A DNA stretch of 64,000 bases, taken from the NCBI GenBank assembly GCA_032622095.1, contig CP136062.1, positions 129,969,282 through 130,033,281 on the forward strand, in the 5' to 3' direction. The first letter of the stretch is position 1, and each line of letters begins with the position of its first letter. The notes beneath the pieces are model-generated. The model was not told the origin of the DNA, searched no databases, and saw only the letters and a program-made list of their open reading frames with translations. This DNA comes from Siphonodentalium dalli (Eukaryota > Mollusca > Scaphopoda > Gadilida > Siphonodentaliidae). The position numbers and the translations under genes were made by a program. This document shows positions 45,746-57,369 of this stretch, in pieces.

Positions 45746-46472
45746 ACTTACGACTGGATTTGATATGGCGGGTCACATATTTGTGGTTCACTTTTGTTTT
45801 CTGTATTGATAGGATAGGATAGGATAGGATATTTTATTTCAATATACACATATTAATACATGATACATTTGACAAATATTACATTGTATATTCGAGGGGG
45901 TGGCATAGTCAGGCGGTATATATATGCGGTTCCCCCATTCCATTGGTTTTGGCGCAGATCGTGCGCGAGTTCATTGGTTAGTGGTGTGACAGATCACTTC
46001 AATGCAGAATCCAATTTCTATAAAAAGCCGACCGCTATGGCGCACATTGCTTCGTGTTTGTTATATTGAAATTGCGATATAAGAGGTCAAGGACATTTTG
46101 ACAATTTTCCCACGATAACGACATACAACAAATATTAGAATGCAGAATGCTGGCGACAAATTCATAATGCATTATACTCATCACAATATAGTAGACCTCA
46201 TCTTCGATTTTTATCAGTAAACTATACTTATTACCGATTATTCTTTCGCATGTTGTTATTTTATAAGTACTACGATTCTCACAAACGTTTATACGCCAAA
46301 CATGCACTCCTTATTTGGAAGCGATTTATTTCGTCATCTTGGTAAAGCCGCATCGTCCTAGAAAATGAAAAGTGAATCAGAGATATTGTGACTTAGGATT
46401 TCCGTCAGCTTTTCAAAGAGAATGTTCTGTCCTCTGAGACAATCGTACGCACAACCACAACTTAAATCCACA
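45746..46472 (+). repeat. Near-identical tandem duplication, copy 2 (727 bp)
   Basis: Differences from copy 1 that I could find: a C-run of five instead of six (about 45931) and one substitution (AGATATTGTG versus AGATATGGTG, about 46387). The two 90-residue minus-strand frames (45308-45580 and 46035-46307) are identical. Confidence 0.93.
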
Positions 46473-47950
46473 AACCTGTGACACAGGTTTGACCCTTTCA
46501 ACATACAGTGCCATCTGGTTTAAAGTTTCGTGAGCACACACTATTGATTGTATGTGTTGTTACGGTACGGCTACTATGAATCGAGTGGCTGGTTCAGTGG
46601 ATGCATGAGCAAATCTATATCGCTGGAAATGTATATTACGAACGAAAGAGTACATTTGAAAAAATAGACTGGCAACCCAGTGTAGATACAATTACTTTGT
46701 CAATGAATTTTGCCATATAACTATTCTTGATGACTTCTCTTTGTCTGTTTTGTTTGTTTGTTTTGCGCGCGTACTCAATGTTTATGTTCAAATACATCCC
46801 ACGGATGTACCACGTCTGGTTGTACACCCATTAGCCAATCAAATGGCGTACTGTTATACAGTCTGTTTTCATATAGCGTAAGTTTATATACATCACTACT
46901 CTAAACTGGGCTTATACATGTATAACCGCATGATTCACAAAAAATATACAAATATATCCATTTTAAATATATCCGTGTTTTTGTATTTTCTGTATATTAT
47001 ATGCACTGCGTGCGTCTCTTGTCAGTTGATATACTCAGTTCATACAATGTCTTCGGCTGATTTCAAATACATGTGTACATGTAATTAGCAAAACCAAACC
47101 GTGGGTGGGATGTATTGCCTTTGAATACATTTGCATGTCGCTCACTTTTAAATCAAGTTTTGATAATTTAGCAATCCTCGCGCGCTTCCAAATCACCTTT
47201 CGTGAATATCAGCGGATCATACCAAGCATTATTATTGTGTGACCGGAAACAACGAACCGAAACAGTATCAGTTGTAAAGTGCTCTGTTTGAAAACAGGTG
47301 ATATTCCTCGCGTGCGGCCAAGTGATATCGACCACTTCGGCTTTCGTTATATTGGTTCAAATACTACAACTAACTAAGCACGTTGACAATATAAACTGTT
47401 TATCTATAACATATATATATAGTAAGTTAATTTCACTATACTCTGGTAGCGAAGACCTTTTTGATATCTTTTAACACACACGGACTCAATATAAGTAACC
47501 GCTGCTACCAGGATTACATGTATATTATTCTATATTCTACCCGCCAAACCAGAGCCCGATATGATGATATCGTGATATGTTATTATATTTTGATCGCGGC
47601 TATAACTTTTGCAGGGAGCGGAGATCCATGCACCTTTTGCGGACCTGTCCTCCAATCCCTCATAGGTATATATTGTATTCAATATACATTAGATCAATTT
47701 GCATATGTTTAAAAATCAACATAAACAACGATGTGAGTACCATCATATATATATACATGTATTACTCATAAAGATTCTGGTAAATTCACAAAATGTTTTG
47801 ATCGATGAGAACATTGGGAACATATGTTAGCTCGGGCCCTTATACAATTGTGGGCGTAAGTTGATATCACGGGTTCGGACAATCTTTGGTCAATGAATGA
47901 GATTTTTAAGTAGATAATTTTGTTGTATTCAAGATTATCATTATATATAA
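46473..47950. other. No gene seen
   Basis: Starts with a small perfect palindrome, AAACCTGTGACACAGGTTT (about 46471-46489). The rest is unique AT-rich DNA with short chance frames. Confidence 0.45.
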
Positions 47951-50733
47951 TACTAGCAGGGTTACCCGGCGTTGCCCAGGTTAATGTATGCTGTGGATAT
48001 TTGTTGGGAATAGAGAATGCTCTTGCTTAAAGTGTTATACGTTTTCTCATAAATTGAATATTCAAATAGCATCACAAAACATGATTATTACAGTCATGGA
48101 ATATAAGTAGTGGCTCACATTGTCAATTGTCATTCTGTTTATCGCGATTAATCCGTTCCACCAATAATGAAGTATTTATTTATTTACAACTGCGTATACA
48201 TTAGACGTTATAATATGATACATGAACATCATAAACACATTAGTTCGATAAAAGATGATAATTGGGTTTTACATATTGAGATGTATCAATCAATCTAGTG
48301 AGTTGGACTAAGATCTCGAGGACACCTGGCTGTCATATCTCCATGAAGATACAGATGTTTCAAAGAAATTTCCAGGTGCTCCTCTGTTCATGGTGCTATA
48401 TATTGGCTAAATATTCTTAGTTTAAACGAAATGTTGCTGCGCACATATAACAGCTACATGTGCCAGGCACAGAGCGAGATTTTGAGTTGTTTATGTCAGT
48501 CGATGAGTCTGTTCTAAAACCCTTGTCAGATGTCAGTATTGGTAGGATCCTGAAAAGTCTTGTGCCACTAACTGCATTTTCTTGTATATCAGAAGAAACT
48601 ATATTTGACTGCACACTGTGACCACTATTTTTGAACAGGCCTTCCATATCTCTTGACAAATTGTAATTTTTTGTGGAAACTGTATTGAATGAAAGACTAA
48701 ATTTTGTTATTATATATATGCAATCCTCTGACGGTTCGATGTCTCTCAGTTTGCACGAATATATGTATCTCTTCAATAGAATGATAAATATACGTTTAAT
48801 GCTTCTTCTAGTTATCTCTTTTTGATAGCTCATTGTGCGAATGCCTTGATTGCCATTCCCATATAAACATGACTGTTAAGAAGATATAATTGTTCAAGTG
48901 ACTTATGTGGGTCACCATATGTCGGGATTGTGAAATGTGAACGCCCAACTACTTAAAATGATATGGAGATGGCCTGGTGACTGTATATAACTAATATGTG
49001 GATATCGGCGAATAGCAATCTTATCAATGATAGTGCATATCCGCTCGCCATCCGTGACGCAAACGACACCAAATGTGATTTAATTCATGGTATATCATTA
49101 GAGAAAAACGTGTATCAATTTGGTGGAATTTGGTTTATTAAATCAATTGTTGATGCAACGCTGACTCGAACAACGCCATATTGCGAAGGTGATTATATAT
49201 TCGTTTGGTGGAAATCAGCGACAAAACTATTTCACCATAGTTTTTTAATTTCCCCTCCAACCAACAGCGTCATTTTAGAAAATTTTAACCCGCACCATTA
49301 TCTTCCTTGTAAAAAGGTACCCCTCTTAGAACGCCTTGTTGCCATCTCGATTGTACCGCGTGAAGTTATATATAGAACGCACACAGACAGACAAAAAGAC
49401 AGACAGACAGCACGATTTTATTTCTTGTATCATTTGAGAAGAACGTGTCTGAATTTGATGGTAATTGGTACTAAAAATATTATGTATCAGTTTTGATGAC
49501 CCTCCCGTCCCTATTTCGGACTCAAGCTGCACACACTAAGACTCATTAGAGATTAGAGATGCATATATAAGAAATTGGTGAAAATTGGCAAGTATACAAA
49601 TTCGTATAAAATTTAAGGTCCCCATATCTCTCACCCATAGGGCACCAATTTGGTGTATCTAAACCACACGATAAGATTCCTCGTATCACGGAGAAGAATA
49701 TGTATCAATCTGGTGGAAATCGGCACTAAACATATAGATATAAGTTTTTGTGTCACTCTCATCTCTATACACCACTGACTCGAATGGCCCCACTTGTGAC
49801 ATCCTTAAACCACACGATTACTCTCCTGATATCATGGAGATGATTGTTTATAAGTTTGGTGATAATCGGCGACTAAACAATTTTTTTTATCAAAATTGGT
49901 GCCAATCCCTCACCTCTCCATCTCTCACCCAAACAGCACCACTATGGCTCTTTAAATCACGATTAGATTCATCGTATCATGGATAAGAACGTGTATCAAT
50001 TTGGTGGAAATTGGCCCTAAAAAAAATTGTGCGTCAATTTTGGTGCTCCTGTCCCTTTCAATGCAACCCTGACTCGAATGAGGCAACATTTGACAGATAA
50101 AAGCCACACCATTATACTCCTCATACCATGGGGATGATTTTGTAAAAGTGCGGTGGCAATCGGCGACTTATTATCAAATATAGTGCCCACCCCTCCCAAT
50201 CTCTCATCCAAAAACAACAATTTGGCGTTGTTAAATCGCACAATTAGATTCCTTGTATCATGAAGAAGAATATATATCAATTTGGTGGAAATCGGCGCTA
50301 AAATTAGTTTTATCAATTTTGGTGCCCCTCTCCCGTTCCGTTCATCCCTGACTCAAACGACGCAACTTTTGACATATTTAAACCACACCGTTGGATTCTT
50401 CATATCATGGGGATGATTATATGTAAGTTTCGTGGCAATCGGCGACAGAAAAAAAATCTCCCCCCCCTTCCGGGCACCCCTGACGCGAACGGTGCGACTT
50501 TTGCCATATTTGAACCACGCCATTATATTCCTCATATTATGGGGATGATTATATATAAGTTTGGTGGCAATCGGCGACAAGTTTGTTTTCTGCCCTCCCC
50601 CTTTTCTGCCCCTGACAACAACGGCGTCACTTTAGAAAATTCTAACCCCGACCATTATCTTTCTCGTAAAAAGATACTCCTAGTAGACCCCTTTGGCATC
50701 ATCTAGATGGTCCCCTGTGAATTTCTATAGAAC

Positions 50734-50768
<35 letters not shown>

Positions 50769-50790
50769 TTCGCAAATATAGATATAGATG
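47951..50790 (+). mobile_element. Unclassified repeat: GGGTTACCCGGCGTTGCCC start, diverged tandem units, CAGA tracts
   Basis: TACTAGCAGGGTTACCCGGC, with GTTGCCCAGG following, at 47951 is a sequence I know as a common end in invertebrate interspersed repeats. From about 48990 to 50710 run diverged units of roughly 150 bp with GGGGATGATTATATATAAGT, TTTGGTGGCAATCGGCGAC and CCACACCATTATATTCC motifs. Units alternate between a 'GTGGCAATCGGCGAC' and a 'GTGGAAATCGGC' type. Open frames at 48996-49496 and 50407-50706 read through these units. CAGA microsatellites close two blocks (49383-49412 and 50735-50767). I cannot name the class, and one continuous element is not proven. Confidence 0.5.
48417..48833 (-). 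CDS. Hypothetical 138-residue frame, possibly a retroelement C-terminal tail
   Basis: The minus-strand frame begins at ATG (MSYQKEITRRS). Residues 10-45 include IILLKRYIYSCKLRDIEP, a pattern (hydrophobic run, K-x-YIY-x-C) I associate with the tail of some non-LTR or Penelope-type polyproteins. The rest is Ser/Thr-rich and unfamiliar. There is no reverse transcriptase next to it. It may be a decayed fragment or chance. Confidence 0.25.
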   Translation of the reverse strand: MSYQKEITRRSIKRIFIILLKRYIYSCKLRDIEPSEDCIYIITKFSLSFNTVSTKNYNLSRDMEGLFKNSGHSVQSNIVSSDIQENAVSGTRLFRILPILTSDKGFRTDSSTDINNSKSRSVPGTCSCYMCAATFRLN

Positions 50791-50934
50791 TACAATTCAC
50801 ATTTTTGTTTCTGGCTGGCATTTATGTGAGATTTGGTCAGATTATCGAGCTCGTTATATTTCTATACCGGTAAATCGCGGTGCGCACCGTATTAAACTGT
50901 CCTAAACTGTCCTAATGTCGTATAGTAGCTAATC

Positions 50935-51270
50935 ACTCGAATGTCTCGCATAAGCCGTGGTTATGAATCTTCTTGTTTTTCTCGTATAATCCTTCCTCGT
51001 ACATGAATGAATCGAATTTCCCGTATCCAACATGTATTGGGTTAATTCGAATGTCTCGTATCCAAATGTCTCGTATCCAACATGTAGGTTTAGCTCGAAT
51101 GTCTCGTAATCCAACAGGTAGGTTTAGCTCGAATGTCTCGTATCCTATCCAACATGTAGTTTTAGCTCGAATGTTTCGTATCCAAATGTCTCGTATCCAA
51201 CATGTAGATTTATCTCGAAAGTCTCGTATCCAACAGGCAGGTTTAGCTCGAATGTCTCGTATAATCCTTA
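50935..51270 (+). repeat. Minisatellite, unit about 33 bp, about 9 copies
   Basis: The core unit is TAGCTCGAATGTCTCGTATC, then CAACATGTAGGTT, with length variants including an extra CCAAATGTCTCGTAT. The open frame 50973-51287 (repeating ARMSRIQ-like residues) is produced by the array and need not be translated. Confidence 0.88.
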
Positions 51271-52044
51271 TGATTATCCATAGTTAGTCCATGTGAATGT
51301 CCTAACATTTGATATGACACAAGATTCACAGAGTATATGCATAGTATCACATTATTAACTTATGAGTGGCCGCAGAGTTTGTTGTTTCTGCTAAGTATCG
51401 TGCACCACTGGCACATGACCCAGAGAAAGTCTCTTATATATGACTTTTTTGTTCTCACATTCAACTAACACCGATTTTTGCGTCTTAGAATGCGGGTCAG
51501 ATCTTATCTACCAAATGTCACACAGCCTCACATTTTAGATGCCAGAACAACATATATTATGGTTATATAACCATGTAAACATACACCGACGATCTGAATA
51601 GTAAACATGGCGAATGTTGTGATGTATACACATCTATTTATTGTGATGCATATTAAATTTACAACTGGCCTTTGGGAGGTGAAACTATGTATGTAATGGT
51701 AGTAGCGGGGAACGTAAAGTGTTTTATGCTAAGGGGACATTCCTATGTTGAAGTCAATCGGTTTATGAAGGTCTTGTCCACAAAAACATCACAAAAGCTA
51801 TTCCAACAGTGTCCGCGCTGGACCCAAGTTTATTAAAGCAAAATAGTTTGCACAACGAAAAAGTTTTGGCCAAATTCATTTATAGACATTGTCAAATGCT
51901 ACTAGTTTCTGCAATATTGAGTCTTATATTTCGACAAGTGCTGTTTGAAAAACTTTTGATATCGATAGAAAAGCAGTTAATTATCAATAATGTTCGCCTA
52001 TCTACTGTGATTTATACTAGAGTAACAAACCAATCACCGAAAAA
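51271..52044. other. No gene seen
   Basis: Unique AT-rich sequence with a perfect 16-bp palindrome, ATGGTTATATAACCAT (51559-51574). The frame 51809-52183 runs into the LINE 3' UTR and is not a gene. Confidence 0.4.
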
Positions 52045-54830
52045 AATAATAATAATGTATAGCATTTTTAAAGCGCCTTATCCCATGAGGCCCAAAGCGC
52101 TCAATGATACAACAGATTACCGAGCTCCAGCACATTTAAACACATATACGCATGTACACACAAACAATAAAACAATGAAATAAATCAAACAATTCATATA
52201 CAAATCAGGATGAAGGCTGTGTGTATTGTATAAAACAATGCAGGAAATGTGTGCTCAGCTTTGGTCGTCGTCGTTGCCATAGTGAAGTTTAAACAGATAC
52301 GTTTTGAGTTCTGTTTTGAAAGAGTCCAAAGTAGCAAAATTCCTAAGTGTAAGCGGGAGTGAATTCCAAAGGTTTGGGCCGTAGCATTCAAAAGATCGAC
52401 GACCATAATTAACAAGGTCCCGTTTGGGGACAGCAAGTAATATTTTATCAGCTGACCTTAAGCCTGGTTTACCAGGTACATAGCATGAAAGAAGAGATTC
52501 GATATATACAGGGAGGGGCGAGAGACAGTCAAATTTCTTACAACATAAGACAGCAATTTTATAGTCAATGCGGGCTTGAATTGGTAGCCAGTGCAGTTCT
52601 TTGAACATTGGTGTCAGGTCAGAAAATTTAGGCTTCTTAAGAATCACACGAGCAGCAATGTTCATCATACGTTGAAGTTTATCAATTTCTGTCTTTGGTA
52701 AGCCAGCCAGAAGTGGGTTACAGTAGTCAATCTTGGAAAGAACAAATGACGAAACAAGAGTTTTAGCAGCATCGGTGGTTATGAATGGCCTGATGTGAGA
52801 AATTCTCCTTATATCCAGAAATAGACTTCTGCATAAATTGTTTATGTACACTTCCATTGACAGAGTACTGTCCAGGTGAATGCCCAGATATCTGGCACAC
52901 GACGATGGCTTTATGTCGGAATCACCTATACGAATGCAGTCCAAAGGGGTGTTCTTAATTCTGTGATCAGTTCCAAATAACATTATCTCGGTTTTGTCAT
53001 CATTTAAACACAGTTGGTTTGCGCCCATCCAGTTCTTCACTGCCGTTATACATTGCTGCATTTCTGAGATATTGTTTGCGAACTCTGATGGTGAGCTGGG
53101 CGTATAAATCAGTGTATCGTCTGCGTACATGTGGTATTGTAGATTTCTCTGTGTGATGATTTGCCCCAATGGCTTAGTGTACATGAGATAGAGCACGGGC
53201 CCAAGGACTGATCCCTGGGGGACACCAAAGGATAGTTCATATGGTGTGGAACAGAATTCTCCACAGTGAACAGTCTGGATTCTGCCTGATAGATATGACT
53301 TGAACCATTGGAGAACTTTCCCTGAAATTCCGAATGTTTTGTTAAGGCGTGAAATTATGATGTTGTGATCCAAAGTATCAAAGGCAGCAGAGAGGTCGAG
53401 AAATGAGGCTATAGTGACATTGTGGTCATCTGCTGCACAAAGCAAGTCGTTGGTGACGCGGACAAGTGCAGTTTCCGTACTGTGGTGTCGTCGATAAGCT
53501 GATTGGAAAGGTTCATTCATGTCATTATCCTCCATATGTTGTCTGAGTTGATAGAGTACCACGCGCTCAAGAAGCTTGGATATAAAAGGAAGGTTAGAAA
53601 CAGGTCTATAGTTCTTGAGATTGTTCCTATCCATGTTTGGCTTTTTCAGCAATGGTTTAACCACAGCTTGTTTGAAGCAAGTGGGAACTATACCGTCTTC
53701 CAGGGATGTATTCACTATCCTCGTAAGAAAAGTTACTAGTTGGTCGTTATGCTGTTTAAGAATGAGTGATGGTACAGGATCCAGAGAACACGATTTTGAT
53801 GGCATTGACATGAGAACACGTTTGACCGTCTCTGTTGTAACACATTCAAACTTAACAAATTTGGTTCCGGTGAATTCCTCAAACTCAGCTTCTCCTGCAG
53901 ACACTTGTTGTATATTCGCACGAATTTTGGTAACTTTGTCTTGGAAAAATGTGGCAAATGTTTCTGGGAGTGTATCCATGGGAATGTCACTAGGTAGAGT
54001 AGAACATTTACCTTTGCCCAGCATAGTGTTGGTAATGTTGAACAGTTTCTTGGTTGATTTGCAATTTGCTAATTGTTCACTATAAAAGTCAGATCTCGCA
54101 TGCTTTATCAACTCGCTTACACATGTATTCATTTCCTTGAAAATTTCGCGGTGAACAGTTAATTTAGATTTTCTCCACATGCGCTCCACCTTTCTGCGTT
54201 CTCGTTTCTTATTCAAAATTTGGGAAGTTAGCCATGGTGCAGATGTCCTGTTGGTAATCTCACGTGTCATCGTGGGTGCATGCTTATTAAGAATAGAAGA
54301 CAGCTGGTCATTGTAATAAACTGCCAAGTCGTTGCAGGAGTTCAAGTTTGTGGAAGATAGGAATGCTTCACGGATCTCCGATGAGAATTTACTTAACACG
54401 ATGCTTTTGAGATTCCTTGAAGTGACTTTACGTTTGGGTGCAACAGGTTTCACATTCCGGAAAGAAAATTCAATCAGGAAGTGGTCAGAAACGGCTTTAT
54501 CAGAGACCTGGAGACTGTTAATTTTCATGGTGTTTTCTTTTATAATCACCCAGTCAAGTGTGTGTAGTGAACGATGAGTCGGTGACGTTATGATCTGTGT
54601 GAAGCCAAATTTATCCATGAGTTCTCTTACACAATTTACATTGCTGTCAGATATTGATTCAAAATGTAGATTAATGTCACCTAGGATGAATGAATGTCCA
54701 TCTGTTAAACTATATGCTGTGAGTAAGGCTTTGAAATCTTTGACGAATTTCGGAGTTTTTAGCTTGTTCTTTTTACTAGGTGGAGGTCTGTAAATACAGT
54801 CGTTGAAGGGTTGCAATCTTCATCAGAAGG
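52045..54830 (-). mobile_element. 5'-truncated L2/CR1-type LINE
   Basis: The element runs on the minus strand from a truncated endonuclease near 54830 to a short 3' UTR. Its 3' end (about 52045-52110) carries GCGCTTTGGGCCTCATGGG, GCGCTTTAAAAATGC and an ATT-repeat tail, the style of L2-type 3' ends. ORF1 and the first half of the endonuclease are missing. I could not define a target-site duplication. Confidence 0.85.
52255..54816 (-). CDS. LINE ORF2: partial endonuclease plus complete reverse transcriptase
   Basis: The open frame covers 853 residues without a stop; its first codon in the window is TTG, so the true start is lost by 5' truncation. Residues 1-120 are the C-terminal half of an APE-type endonuclease: ILGDINLHFE (44-53), HTLDWVI (85-91) and SDH (110-112). 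Residues 390-690 are the reverse transcriptase, with NYRPVSNLPFISKLLE (402-417), LDLSAAFDTLDH (473-484), GVPQGSVLGP (531-540) and the catalytic YADD (564-567). The C-terminal region has ELHWLP (740-745), LRSADKILLAVP (786-797) and LWNSLP (816-821), typical of the L2/CR1 group. The protein would nick DNA and copy the LINE RNA onto it. All catalytic RT residues are present and no frameshift is visible, so the insertion is fairly recent, but without a full endonuclease it should not be autonomous. Confidence 0.92.
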   Translation of the reverse strand: MQPFNDCIYRPPPSKKNKLKTPKFVKDFKALLTAYSLTDGHSFILGDINLHFESISDSNVNCVRELMDKFGFTQIITSPTHRSLHTLDWVIIKENTMKINSLQVSDKAVSDHFLIEFSFRNVKPVAPKRKVTSRNLKSIVLSKFSSEIREAFLSSTNLNSCNDLAVYYNDQLSSILNKHAPTMTREITNRTSAPWLTSQILNKKRERRKVERMWRKSKLTVHREIFKEMNTCVSELIKHARSDFYSEQLANCKSTKKLFNITNTMLGKGKCSTLPSDIPMDTLPETFATFFQDKVTKIRANIQQVSAGEAEFEEFTGTKFVKFECVTTETVKRVLMSMPSKSCSLDPVPSLILKQHNDQLVTFLTRIVNTSLEDGIVPTCFKQAVVKPLLKKPNMDRNNLKNYRPVSNLPFISKLLERVVLYQLRQHMEDNDMNEPFQSAYRRHHSTETALVRVTNDLLCAADDHNVTIASFLDLSAAFDTLDHNIIISRLNKTFGISGKVLQWFKSYLSGRIQTVHCGEFCSTPYELSFGVPQGSVLGPVLYLMYTKPLGQIITQRNLQYHMYADDTLIYTPSSPSEFANNISEMQQCITAVKNWMGANQLCLNDDKTEIMLFGTDHRIKNTPLDCIRIGDSDIKPSSCARYLGIHLDSTLSMEVYINNLCRSLFLDIRRISHIRPFITTDAAKTLVSSFVLSKIDYCNPLLAGLPKTEIDKLQRMMNIAARVILKKPKFSDLTPMFKELHWLPIQARIDYKIAVLCCKKFDCLSPLPVYIESLLSCYVPGKPGLRSADKILLAVPKRDLVNYGRRSFECYGPNLWNSLPLTLRNFATLDSFKTELKTYLFKLHYGNDDDQS

Positions 54831-56207
54831 GCACATACAAAGATGAGAATCGATCTATGTAAACAACACAACAATAAATACCATACCATTCTAATACTAA
54901 TGTTATCAGATTAACGCCACTAATTGCAATGCTTTCCTGACATGAATGGTATTGAGTTATCAATATATTTCTTTCTTTTTCAAGTCATAGGATTGCCTAT
55001 TTGTTCCAGACTCTAGAACGCCTAGCTTTTCTTCATAGTTCACCCACATTGAAGCTATATCGACCTATACCGATTAGTATACCATCACATAAAATTCCGG
55101 GCATTTATTTGGTATAATGGGTGCCTTTTAACTTATGTGAACAATACAAACCAATATGGCGCTATTATGCTTTTGACAATGAGGACCAAGTCGCCACAAA
55201 CCTTCTGGTAGCAACTCCATTCTCAGGTCATCAATATCGTAGAACACACGGCTTTGGTGTCAGAAAGCTTAGTTCATCAGCACCACGCACATACTTGTGA
55301 TATACCATTTTGAGGTTATCACATTTCGCGCCGAATAGGACCCGGTGTGAAATATCGAAATGATACAAAATATGATTTTGAGCGCCGAAATTCAGCAACA
55401 ATCGCTGTTTTTTTGGAAAATGCAGCCAAATAAGACATACAAGTAGAGAAACACGATTGTTTGCGCTAGCATATTGCAATCTACACACTTCTATATATAT
55501 AAATACGATAGTGTCACGATTTCTTTGATAGATAGCAAAATTTCTGATATTTATGGTAACAATAGACCAACAAATATTTTGTTTATTTTTCTTGACAACT
55601 TAATGGGCGATAAATCGATATTGCTTTTAATCTGTCAATACTAACATGTCAACCACTGCAAAACGTGCTGTTTTATGGAAGACTATTTCAACCCTCACAC
55701 CAAATTTCTTTAAAAAAATCAGTTTTTGGGAAAATTCGACAGGACGGAATAAAAAAACCACAGGAACTTGGGATCTTTTTGTGCTAATACATACAGGTAT
55801 TTATATATACCGAGTATGGTAATGCCATGATTTTGCTGATAGGGTAGTATTTCTGAGAAAGAGACCATTCCTCTACTTAATGGGTGATAATTCAATACTG
55901 CGATGATTGGTGATCTTGTAAATAATCTAGAAAATTGTGAAAATATATACCGCATATGAGGCTAAAATGTCATCCTTTGTCATAGGTGCTGTTGTTAGGA
56001 GTTTGTCACCCCACGCCCCACAATTCAGCAAGAAGTAAATTTTTGTTGTTGAAAGTTTGGCAGAACGGTATACAAAAGCACAATAACGCGGATTATATTG
56101 TGCTAAGATGTAGTAGTCTACATACGTCGAGAAACACAGTATGATATTGTTGATAGATGGCAAGATTTATGAGATTTCTGTTGAAAGTAGACCCCGCTAT
56201 ATATGGG

Positions 56208-56271
<64 letters not shown>

Positions 56272-57289
56272 CTCTCGCAACATTTTTTCTCGACATCATT
56301 TCGTCGCTTATGTGCGTGCAAACGATTAAAGCCAATTAAGCATATCATTAGTCGAACTGTGGACCGCTTGTTTCTACCATCGGATTATAGTTTAAACGCT
56401 CTGCTACAAGTTGGTCCGCTATTTCAAAACGTGACTTTCCCCGCCAAGTGCTTATCCATAGAATACCATAGTTGCACGTGGCTGAACCTGGTTATTATGT
56501 GTAAAGTGATCGAACTTGCAGTGAAATATCAATACAAAAAATGCCAACACAGCGAATGGTGACTAATAACACCGGGGTTCTGTTTGCACCAAAAATAACA
56601 GACGACAATCGATTTGCTGACGACATTTTGATGGAAATATCAGCAAATATATTGATATTGCACTGTGGTATGTTTTTTAAAACTAAAATTGGTGTTTCAG
56701 CTAAAGGTGGCTGCCAAAAACGGTACCAGAATTAGAACCATTGGCAGTAGTTCACACATCCCTTGCAACTTTCTTGTTATTTGGAAAACATGGCTGTCTG
56801 CGGCTCAATATATGGCATGACGTATGGCGGAGTTTAGATTTCCATTCTATCTATAATTTTGAAAAGAGATGGGAAGGAGGACTTGGTTCACAGGGATTCA
56901 TCTGTTACTCCAGTATTGCCGCATTTCGAAAATGCTACGTTTCATTTGGGATAATTGGACAGAAACAGAAGAAACCTCGATTGTGTCACTTTTTCTGCAA
57001 ATACTCCGCACAGAAATGACATTTTTCTACAAACAAAGTATCGCTAGATACTGTGCAAACATATATCTAGTTCTACATTATTAAGTTCCTCTGTATATTA
57101 GTTGTTCCCAAATATTGCGTTATGCGTGATGACAAATGTGTTATTTAAACACCACGTGAAGGCTACGTGTCCGTTTTTCAGATGGTACTGTTCTTACTTC
57201 ACAAAAAGTGATAGGCTACAGTTCCTTCTGCACAATATCGCCGCGAAATTTGATGCAAAAATCGAGAAGAATCTTTCATGTGTGTTTTG
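54831..57289. other. 2.4-kb stretch without a recognisable gene; TA microsatellite
   Basis: Many short AT-driven frames, none with motifs. Similar phrases (GTGCTAATACATAC and GTGCTAAGATGTAG; TTCTGATATTTATGG and TTTATGAGATTTCTG) at about 55530, 55790 and 56100-56170 hint at an old repeat with units of about 300 bp. Confidence 0.4.
56209..56276. repeat. TA/TC microsatellite
   Basis: About 29 TA repeats followed by five TC repeats. Frames of alternating Ile-Tyr on both strands come from this run. Confidence 0.97.
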
Positions 57290-57369
57290 ATTCAGGATAG
57301 GTAAATATCGCCATAACATTGGAGACGGGATTGTTTTTCTTGTGATTTTGGTCGCTTTAGTTAGTTGGT

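Noticed and set aside
50973..51287. 104-residue frame with repeated ARMSRIQ-like units
   Set aside because: Explained by the 33-bp minisatellite.
51809..52183. 124-residue plus-strand frame
   Set aside because: Its second half is the antisense of the LINE 3' UTR.
53615..54085. 156-residue plus-strand frame
   Set aside because: Antisense shadow of the LINE reverse transcriptase.
56093..56562. Frames with alternating Ile-Tyr on both strands
   Set aside because: Artefact of the TA microsatellite.
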